A DNA stretch of 5,362 nucleotides, taken from NCBI GenBank assembly GCA_900552415.1, contig USAD01000201.1:1-5362 (forward strand), in the 5' to 3' direction. A program made the translations under genes and the position numbers. This DNA comes from an uncultured Parabacteroides sp. (GTDB lineage: Bacteria > Bacteroidota > Bacteroidia > Bacteroidales > Tannerellaceae). Position 1 is the first letter of the stretch. Each line of letters starts with the position of its first letter. Of the stretch, positions 1 through 5,362 are shown piece by piece. The notes beneath the pieces were generated by a model. That model was given only the letters and a program-made list of their open reading frames with translations. It had not been told where the DNA came from and did not search any database.

Positions 1-99
1 AAAAAAAATAAAAAAGAAAAATAAAAACCACAAAATTAAACCTGCGTCCGCTAGACTCGACAATTGAATCAACGCAACCTTAAAAACCAGTGTAACGAC
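1..99 (+). other. A-rich upstream region of the outer-membrane barrel gene
   Basis: Bases 1-27 contain 24 A residues, interrupted only by T9, G16 and T22. The rest, up to the ATG at 100, is mixed sequence. I see no Bacteroidetes-type promoter pair (TTTG near -33 with TAnnTTTG near -7) and no Shine-Dalgarno sequence; the bases just before the start are TAACGAC. The lack of a Shine-Dalgarno is normal for this phylum, where A-rich leaders help initiation. The A-tract could be an upstream promoter element or part of a leader, and the core promoter may lie left of the window. No gene is supported here. Confidence 0.3.
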
Positions 100-2934
100 A
101 TGAAATCATCCACGGTCATTATATATCTATTCCTGTTAACCAGCATTCTGTTTGGGGCTCCTTGTCGTGTACAAGCGCAACAAGTCAAAGTCAATATTAC
201 GGGACAAGTGATCGAACAAACGACCCAAGAACCGGTTGAGCAAGCCACGGTCCGCCTATTACAACCAAAGGACAGCAGCATGATCAGGGGAACGGTTAGC
301 GCAAATAATGGCCAATTTACCCTAAAAGGCGTACGACCTGGCAATTACCTGCTGAACATATCATTCGTCGGATTCGATCCGATCTACAAGACAATCCGTG
401 TCACGGGTAAAGAGAATCCCCTCAAAACAGGAAAACTTGAGCTATCGGATGCCTCCATACGACTGGCAGAGGCGGTCGTTGTCGGGAAAGCGCCCGAAGT
501 CAGTTTCCGCAACGACACCATAGAATATAATGCCGACTCCTATAAGCTCACCGAAGGTTCTGTCCTAGAAGACCTATTGAAGAAAATGCCCGGTGTAGAG
601 GTTGACAGCGACGGAAAAATAACCGTCAATGGTAAAGAAATCACCAAAATCATGGTGGATGGAAAAGAGTTCTTCTCTAATGATCCCAAAGTGGCCTCCA
701 AAAACTTGCCGGCCAAAATGATTGACAAGCTTCAAGTTCTTGACAAGAAAAGCGATATGGCCAAGATGACTGGATTCGACGATGGAGAGGAAGAAACCGT
801 CATCAACCTGACTGTCAAGCCAGGCATGAAGCAGGGCTGGTTCGGTAACACTTATGCCGGATATGGCAGTAAAGATCGTTATGAGGGCAACGCCATGATC
901 AATCGTTTCATCGGAAACGACCAGATAACCTTGATGGGCGGAGCCAATAACACCAATAATATGGGTTTCTCGGATATGGCCTCCAATATGTTCTCAGGAA
1001 TGATCGGCGGAAGAGGCCGGGGCATGAATGCGGGAAGCGGTATCACCTCATCAGGCAACGCCGGATTGAATTTCAGCAAAGAGTTCGCGCCTAAAACCAT
1101 TCTAGGCGGTAACCTTCGTTATTCCCACTCCAGCAATGAGGCAAAAAGTAAAAGCAACCGGCAAAATATCCTTCCGGGCGACAGCTCCAGTTATGACAAC
1201 AGCGAAGTCAGCAACCGAACCAAAAACGACAATATCGGCGCGGACTTTCGTTTCGAATGGGAACCGGATACGCTGACACGCTTAATCTTCCATCCAAGCT
1301 TTAACTTGAGCCATAGCCTGAACGACAGCTACAGTGACGCGACAACCTTGGGAAATGACCGGGATAGCGTGAATACCAACCGGACAGTCAACCACACGGA
1401 GAGCCAAGGTTATGACCTGAACGCCAGCGTGGAGTTCAGCAGAAAACTGAACCCCCAAGGACGAACACTCAGCATCTCCCTTTCGGGTGGCAACAAGAAC
1501 TCGGACAGCGACGGATCCAACCGCTCGGACCTGCGTTATTTCAAAGAGGACGATCAATCACGAGACGAGATTATCGACCAACGTTCGCGCTATGAGAACA
1601 AAAGTTTCAACTATCGGGCTTATATCTCGTGGGTTGAGCCAATCGGACAAGGCAACTTCCTGCAAGCGACATACAGTTTCAGCCAAAACCGACAAGAGTC
1701 CTTGAAAAATGTTTATACCCAAGACGAGAACGGGCAATACAATGTCCTCGACACGGCCTACAGCCAAAGTTACCGGAACAATTTCATCAACCAACGGGCA
1801 AGCCTTAGCTTTCGCTCGCAAAGGGAAAAATACAACTACACGATCGGCTTGAACCTGGATCCCTCCTACTCGAGCAGCGAGAATTTCGTGGGCGACACGA
1901 CACTCTCCCGACTCTCACGCAAAGTGATCAACCTCTCGCCCATGGCCCGTTTCAACTATTTGTTCGACAAACGGACCCACTTGAGAATCATGTATAGCGG
2001 ACGGACCAGCCAGCCCAGCATGACTCAATTGCAACCAGTGACCGATATAACGGACCCAACCAATATCGTCACGGGAAATCCAGATCTTGCCCCGGTCTAC
2101 ACCAATAATATGGTCATTAATTTCCAAAAATTCACGCCCCAGAAACAACGTGCCTTCCTGATCATGCTCAACCTAAGGTACGTGATCAACGATATTGTCA
2201 GCTATTCCGCCTACAACGCAGAAACCGGCGTCAAGACCACGACGTATAAAAATGTCAATGGCAATTACAGCGGCAATTTCCGCACCATGTTCAATACACC
2301 GTTGAAAAACAAAAAATTCTCAATCAACTCGACCACGATGCTCTCTTATAACAACAATAACGGCTATATAAACGAACAGAAAAACACGAGCCGTAACATG
2401 AACCTTTCCGAACGAGCCGGCATTGATTATCGTTCCGATCTGTTTGATGTCGGAATCAATGGAAACTTCCGATACAACCAGGCACGCAACAGCTTGCAAA
2501 AAGAAAACAACCAAAACACCTATAATTATGGTGTCGGCGGTTATACGACGATCTACCTGCCTTGGGAAACCAAAATAGAAAGCGACATCAACTGGTCCGC
2601 CAACGCCGGTTATGGCGAGGGATTCAAGCAGAAGGAAATCCTGTGGAACGCTTCCTTATCAAAATCCTTCTTGAAAAACAATCAAGGGACATTACGTATC
2701 AAGATTTATGATATTTTACAACAGCGCAGTAATATTTCCAGAAGTATTACCGCCTCCTACATACAGGATTCGGAATACAACACGTTGAACAGTTATTTCA
2801 TGGTTCATTTCATCTACCGCTTCAGCATATTCAAAGGCGGAGGCGGCCAACAAGATGCCCGTCCCATGCCACCCGGAGAACGAAGAGGACCACGCCAAAG
2901 ACCGATGGGGCCACCACCGCCTCGCCCCATTTAA
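100..2934 (+). CDS. TonB-dependent-receptor-like outer membrane beta-barrel protein
   Basis: Complete protein of 944 residues, predicted to sit in the outer membrane. Residues 1-26 are a classic signal peptide: Lys2, a hydrophobic core (residues 6-20), and a VQA|QQ cleavage site. Cys22 is not in a lipobox, so this is not a lipoprotein. Residues about 31-118 fit a carboxypeptidase-regulatory-like beta-sandwich (ITGQV start, GQFTLKGVRPGNYLL core), the usual N-terminal extension of Bacteroidetes receptors. Residues about 135-240 resemble a plug domain (LLKKMPGVEVDSDGKITVNG, then IMVDGKEFFSNDP). The remainder, to about 911, is alternating aromatic/polar barrel sequence, best matching the OMP_b-brl_3 type of family; the last strand is YFMVHFIYRFSIF. 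A Pro/Gly/Arg-rich tail follows (912-944). The ATG at 100 is preferred over an in-frame TTG at 64, because TTG would add 12 polar residues before the signal peptide. No SusD-like partner follows, so a glycan-importing SusC role is not supported. Substrate is unknown, and I see no clear TonB box; it may be a transporter or a barrel with another role. Confidence 0.85.
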   Translation: MKSSTVIIYLFLLTSILFGAPCRVQAQQVKVNITGQVIEQTTQEPVEQATVRLLQPKDSSMIRGTVSANNGQFTLKGVRPGNYLLNISFVGFDPIYKTIRVTGKENPLKTGKLELSDASIRLAEAVVVGKAPEVSFRNDTIEYNADSYKLTEGSVLEDLLKKMPGVEVDSDGKITVNGKEITKIMVDGKEFFSNDPKVASKNLPAKMIDKLQVLDKKSDMAKMTGFDDGEEETVINLTVKPGMKQGWFGNTYAGYGSKDRYEGNAMINRFIGNDQITLMGGANNTNNMGFSDMASNMFSGMIGGRGRGMNAGSGITSSGNAGLNFSKEFAPKTILGGNLRYSHSSNEAKSKSNRQNILPGDSSSYDNSEVSNRTKNDNIGADFRFEWEPDTLTRLIFHPSFNLSHSLNDSYSDATTLGNDRDSVNTNRTVNHTESQGYDLNASVEFSRKLNPQGRTLSISLSGGNKNSDSDGSNRSDLRYFKEDDQSRDEIIDQRSRYENKSFNYRAYISWVEPIGQGNFLQATYSFSQNRQESLKNVYTQDENGQYNVLDTAYSQSYRNNFINQRASLSFRSQREKYNYTIGLNLDPSYSSSENFVGDTTLSRLSRKVINLSPMARFNYLFDKRTHLRIMYSGRTSQPSMTQLQPVTDITDPTNIVTGNPDLAPVYTNNMVINFQKFTPQKQRAFLIMLNLRYVINDIVSYSAYNAETGVKTTTYKNVNGNYSGNFRTMFNTPLKNKKFSINSTTMLSYNNNNGYINEQKNTSRNMNLSERAGIDYRSDLFDVGINGNFRYNQARNSLQKENNQNTYNYGVGGYTTIYLPWETKIESDINWSANAGYGEGFKQKEILWNASLSKSFLKNNQGTLRIKIYDILQQRSNISRSITASYIQDSEYNTLNSYFMVHFIYRFSIFKGGGGQQDARPMPPGERRGPRQRPMGPPPPRPI

Positions 2935-2975
2935 ACAGGCTCGGAACTCCAACAAGGAGAAAATACGCCCTCTCA

Positions 2976-3013
2976 CGTCAGAGACAAATATTTGTTTGAC
3001 GAAACTTTTTTTT
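2976..3013 (+). terminator. Candidate intrinsic terminator after the barrel gene
   Basis: An inverted repeat pairs CGTCA (2976-2980) with TGACG (2997-3001). Inside it is the perfect 12-base palindrome ACAAATATTTGT (2984-2995). Three bases on the left side (GAG) and one T on the right are unpaired. The dyad is followed by AAAC and then eight consecutive T's (3006-3013). It lies 41 bases past the TAA stop, a normal place for a terminator. Weak points are the AT-rich stem and the four-base gap between stem and T-run. It could instead be an operator of the downstream two-component genes. Confidence 0.45.
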
Positions 3014-3033
3014 GCAGAGATTGTTATACTAGA

Positions 3034-3083
3034 AACGAATAAGTTAAATCCTATTTATAAACAGGGATAATTAACATTTCGTT
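3034..3083. repeat. 50-base imperfect inverted repeat upstream of the kinase gene
   Basis: Nested matching arms are visible: AACGAA (3034-3039) with TTCGTT (3078-3083), GTTAA (3043-3047) with TTAAC (3071-3075), ATCC (3048-3051) with GGAT (3065-3068), and a centre of TTTA (3054-3057) beside TAAA (3058-3061). About 18 base pairs could form, with small bulges at 3040-3042/3076-3077, 3069-3070 and 3064. It ends 79 bases before the kinase ATG. It could be a folded leader, a second weak terminator (five T's at 3091-3095), or a regulator-binding dyad, for example for autoregulation by the response regulator. The symmetry is seen directly; the role is inference. Confidence 0.5.
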
Positions 3084-3092
3084 CGCTCACTT

Positions 3093-3111
3093 TTTACCTT
3101 TTTTAGGTGAA
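3093..3111 (+). other. Small hairpin with all-T loop in the kinase leader
   Basis: TTTACCT (3093-3099) pairs with AGGTGAA (3105-3111), with one T-G wobble, around a loop of five T's (3100-3104). It ends 51 bases before the kinase start codon. The stem is short and weak, so it may be chance in a T-rich stretch, or a small element of the 5' leader. No known riboswitch or sRNA family is recognised. Confidence 0.25.
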
Positions 3112-3162
3112 TATTAAATTAAAACCGACGTTATTTGCGCTGTTGATTAATTAAGCTGTGAT

Positions 3163-4725
3163 ATGAAAAAGTCTACTATTTGGTTGCTCGCTGTCGTGAT
3201 GGCATTCGCCTTCGCGGGATTGCTTTACTTGCAAATCAACTATGTCAGCATTATCCTGAAGACCCGGAGCGAGCAATTTAACGAGACCGTCAAGCGAAGT
3301 TTGCGCCAAGTATCCAAGAACCTGGAGCTTGATGAGACGCGCAAATACCTGGAAGAGGATATCAAGCGCGACGAGAATAATTTCATGTACCAGAACGCGC
3401 CCGACGCGAAAAGCCTCGGACAGGTGTTGAACAGTGAGAGCTATCAACTCCAAATCAAGGATTCCAATGGATCCGTTCAACAAATCGAGCTCAAAAGCTT
3501 CCATAGCCATAAGGTTGGTCCGTTGTCGACCCTTTCCAGCCGACAATCGACAGCGAACAGTATCGTCAATACCTCAAGGGATTTACAGAAAACCTTGAAA
3601 AGGCGGTATCAATATCAAGGCGGATTGATCGAGGAGGTCATTTATAATATCCTTTATACGGCAAACCTGAAACCCATAGAGGAGCGTATAGACTTTAAGA
3701 AACTCAACAACTATATCAAGTCCGAGTTGATCAATAATGGCTTGAACTTGCCGTTTATCTTCTCGGTCATCAACAAGGACGGGAACCAAGTCTACATCAG
3801 TGGAGAACTGCCCAAACAGCCTTTGGCCTCCGACGTGATCACACAGGTTTTGTTCCCGAATGATCCACCGTCGAAGCTCAACTATTTGCGCGTCTATTTC
3901 CCGACAAAGGGTGATTATATCTCCAGTTCGGTAACATTTATCGTACCATCGGTCATTTTCTCGCTGATCCTATTGATCACGTTCATATTCACGATCTATA
4001 TCGTGTTCCGCCAGAAGAAGTTGTCGGAGATGAAAAATGACTTCATCAATAATATGACGCATGAGTTGAAAACGCCGGTATCAACCATCTCATTGGCAGC
4101 CCAGATGCTTAAGGACTCGGATATCACGAAGAGTCCCGACGTATTCAAGCATATCTCTGGTGTCATAAACGATGAGACGAAACGACTCAGTTTCCTTGTG
4201 GAGAAAGTATTACAGATGTCTTTGTTCGAGCGCCAGAAGGCAGCCTTGAAGCTGAAAGAGATCGACGCGAACGACTTGGTCGCCAACGTAGCCAATACCT
4301 TCATCCTGAAAGTGGAGAAATATGGCGGAACGCTCGACATCGACTTGCAAGCGACCGAATCGGATATCTATGTTGATGAGATGCACATCACCAACGTCTT
4401 ATTCAACTTAATGGATAACGCGGTTAAATATCGCCGGCCAGAAGTACCACCGACCTTGATGGCACGGACCTGGAACGAGAACGGGAAACTGCAGATCTCT
4501 GTAGAGGATAATGGTATCGGTATCAAGAAAGAATACCTGAAGAAAGTATTCGACAGATTCTTCCGCGTACCGACGGGCAACGTACATGACGTCAAAGGTT
4601 TTGGCCTTGGCCTGGCTTATGTGAGAAAAATTATCGAAGACCACAAAGGCTCTATACGGGCTGAAAGTGGCAACGGAAATATCGGGACAAAATTTATTAT
4701 TACTTTACCTCTTATAAAAAGTTAG
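3163..4725 (+). CDS. rprX: Sensor histidine kinase, RprX type
   Basis: Complete inner-membrane sensor kinase of 520 residues, expected to autophosphorylate and pass the phosphate to the regulator encoded 2 bases downstream. TM1 is at about residues 5-27 and TM2 at about 259-282. Between them is a periplasmic sensor domain of about 230 residues that opens with a charged, probably helical stretch (35-70). There is no HAMP domain: only about 17 residues separate TM2 from the phosphoacceptor. The HisKA domain carries the H-box MTHELKTP with His300. The ATPase domain has the N-box (Asn415, Asn419), the G1 box DNGIG (449-453), the F box FDRFF (463-467) and the G2 box GFGLGL (479-484). All catalytic motifs look intact. 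The ATG follows CTGTGAT, with no Shine-Dalgarno, which is usual in Bacteroidetes; translation from here begins with Lys2, Lys3 and then the first membrane helix. Sequence, length and the paired regulator match RprX, described from Bacteroides fragilis. The family is certain; the symbol is from recognition without a search. The signal it senses cannot be read from the sequence. Confidence 0.93.
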   Translation: MKKSTIWLLAVVMAFAFAGLLYLQINYVSIILKTRSEQFNETVKRSLRQVSKNLELDETRKYLEEDIKRDENNFMYQNAPDAKSLGQVLNSESYQLQIKDSNGSVQQIELKSFHSHKVGPLSTLSSRQSTANSIVNTSRDLQKTLKRRYQYQGGLIEEVIYNILYTANLKPIEERIDFKKLNNYIKSELINNGLNLPFIFSVINKDGNQVYISGELPKQPLASDVITQVLFPNDPPSKLNYLRVYFPTKGDYISSSVTFIVPSVIFSLILLITFIFTIYIVFRQKKLSEMKNDFINNMTHELKTPVSTISLAAQMLKDSDITKSPDVFKHISGVINDETKRLSFLVEKVLQMSLFERQKAALKLKEIDANDLVANVANTFILKVEKYGGTLDIDLQATESDIYVDEMHITNVLFNLMDNAVKYRRPEVPPTLMARTWNENGKLQISVEDNGIGIKKEYLKKVFDRFFRVPTGNVHDVKGFGLGLAYVRKIIEDHKGSIRAESGNGNIGTKFIITLPLIKS

Positions 4726-4727
4726 TT

Positions 4728-5362
4728 ATGGAAGAAAGTTTGAAAATCTTCTTTTGCGAAGACGACGAGAATTTAGGAATGCTTTTAAGAGAATACTTAC
4801 AAGCAAAAGGGTATGTTACGGATCTATTCTCGGACGGAGAAGCAGGATTCAAAGGATTCACAAAGACCAAATACGACCTTTGCGTATTGGATGTCATGAT
4901 GCCTAAGAAAGATGGATTCACTTTGGCACAAGAAATTCGTTCCATCAATCCGGATATTCCAATCATCTTCTTGACAGCTAAAACTTTGAAAGAAGATATC
5001 CTGGAAGGTTTCAAGATTGGTGCGGACGATTACCTGACCAAACCTTTCAGTATGGAGGAGTTATTGCTCCGTATCGAGGCGATCTTGCGCCGCGTAAAGG
5101 GCAAGAGATCAAAAGATGTACCTTTCTATAAGCTTGGTGAGTTCCTGTTCGACACACAGAAACAGACGCTTACTATTGGCGAGAAGGTAACGAAGTTGAC
5201 AACTAAGGAGTGTGAGTTGTTAAGCTTGCTCTGCGCTCACGCTAATGAGATACTTGAGCGTAACTATGCCCTGAAAACAATCTGGGTCGATGATAATTAT
5301 TTCAACGCCCGCAGTATGGACGTATATATCACGAAACTGCGTAAGCTTTTGAAAGATGATCC
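4728..5362 (+). CDS. rprY: OmpR-family response regulator, RprY type (3' end cut by window)
   Basis: Partial gene: 211 full codons plus two bases. The family is usually about 230-240 residues, so roughly the last 25 (the end of the winged helix) lie outside the window. Residues 4-121 are a receiver domain with the acidic pair Asp12/Asp13, phosphoacceptor Asp55 (LDVMMP), Thr83 and Lys105 (KPF), all intact. A short linker (about 122-132) leads to an OmpR/PhoB-type winged-helix DNA-binding domain from about 133. This includes LTTKECELLSLL (157-168) and the start of the recognition helix (RSMDVYITKLRKLL, 195-208). It should be a cytoplasmic transcription factor activated by the upstream kinase. 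The start follows the kinase TAG by 2 bases (TAGTTATG), so the two are almost certainly cotranscribed and probably translationally coupled. RprY homologues are known as stress and envelope regulators in Bacteroides and Porphyromonas; its targets here are unknown. Confidence 0.94.
   Translation, partial: MEESLKIFFCEDDENLGMLLREYLQAKGYVTDLFSDGEAGFKGFTKTKYDLCVLDVMMPKKDGFTLAQEIRSINPDIPIIFLTAKTLKEDILEGFKIGADDYLTKPFSMEELLLRIEAILRRVKGKRSKDVPFYKLGEFLFDTQKQTLTIGEKVTKLTTKECELLSLLCAHANEILERNYALKTIWVDDNYFNARSMDVYITKLRKLLKDD

Noticed and set aside
64..99. Upstream in-frame TTG start for the barrel protein
   Set aside because: It would place 12 polar residues before an otherwise standard signal peptide. 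The ATG at 100 gives a clean Lys-plus-hydrophobic N-terminus.
100..2934. Calling the barrel a SusC-type glycan importer
   Set aside because: No SusD-like lipoprotein or glycan-degrading gene is next to it, and the barrel resembles the OMP_b-brl_3 type more than SusC/RagA.
2996..3030. E. coli-like promoter TTGACG (2996-3001) with TATACT (3025-3030)
   Set aside because: The spacer is 23 bases instead of about 17. Bacteroidetes use a different consensus, and TTGACG is part of the terminator-like dyad. TATACTAG as a -7 element also lacks a TTTG at the right distance.
2855..3070. 71-residue + strand frame overlapping the barrel C-terminus and the intergenic region
   Set aside because: The first part is an out-of-frame reading of the Pro/Arg-rich tail and the rest is AT-rich intergenic sequence containing the dyads. 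No recognisable protein or start signal.
3130..3137. GTTATTTG as a Bacteroidetes -7 box for the kinase gene
   Set aside because: It keeps TTTG but not the TA at the first two positions, and there is no TTTG about 20 bases upstream.
3147..3154. Eight-base palindrome TTAATTAA just before the kinase start
   Set aside because: Too short and too AT-rich to distinguish from chance in this region.
3151..3546. 131-residue open frame on the minus strand opposite the kinase start
   Set aside because: It lies fully antisense to the N-terminal part of a clearly coding kinase, and I recognise no protein family in it. It is best explained as a shadow frame.
3996..4340. 114-residue minus-strand frame inside the kinase gene
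   Set aside because: Antisense to the H-box region of an intact kinase, with no independent coding support.

Overview
The window looks like a chromosomal piece of a Bacteroidales gut-type bacterium, most likely Parabacteroides or a close relative. The lineage call rests on three things: an outer-membrane barrel with an N-terminal carboxypeptidase-regulatory-like domain, a HAMP-less histidine kinase paired with an OmpR-family regulator of the RprX/RprY type, and start codons without Shine-Dalgarno sequences. The genus is an inference from protein resemblance and was not tested by a search.

Layout, all on the + strand. Positions 1-99 are a short, very A-rich upstream region. Positions 100-2934 encode a complete 944-residue TonB-dependent-receptor-like outer membrane protein with a signal peptide, a carboxypeptidase-regulatory-like domain, a plug, a large beta-barrel and an unusual Pro/Gly/Arg-rich C-terminal tail. 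Positions 2935-3162 are a 228-base AT-rich intergenic region that holds three consecutive inverted repeats: a probable terminator-like dyad running into eight T's, a roughly 50-base imperfect dyad, and a small T-looped hairpin. Positions 3163-4725 encode a complete 520-residue sensor histidine kinase (RprX type). Two bases later, at 4728, its response regulator (RprY type) begins; it runs off the right edge at 5362 with about the last 25 residues missing.

The kinase and regulator form one transcription unit: the kinase senses something with a periplasmic domain of about 230 residues and should phosphorylate Asp55 of the regulator through His300. The barrel gene is separated from them by the structured intergenic region, so it is probably a separate unit. 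A functional link (barrel as target or source of the envelope signal) is plausible but unproven. I see no tRNA, rRNA, CRISPR array, insertion sequence or clear sign of recent transfer. The most unexplained structure is the intergenic set of inverted repeats, not a new protein system.
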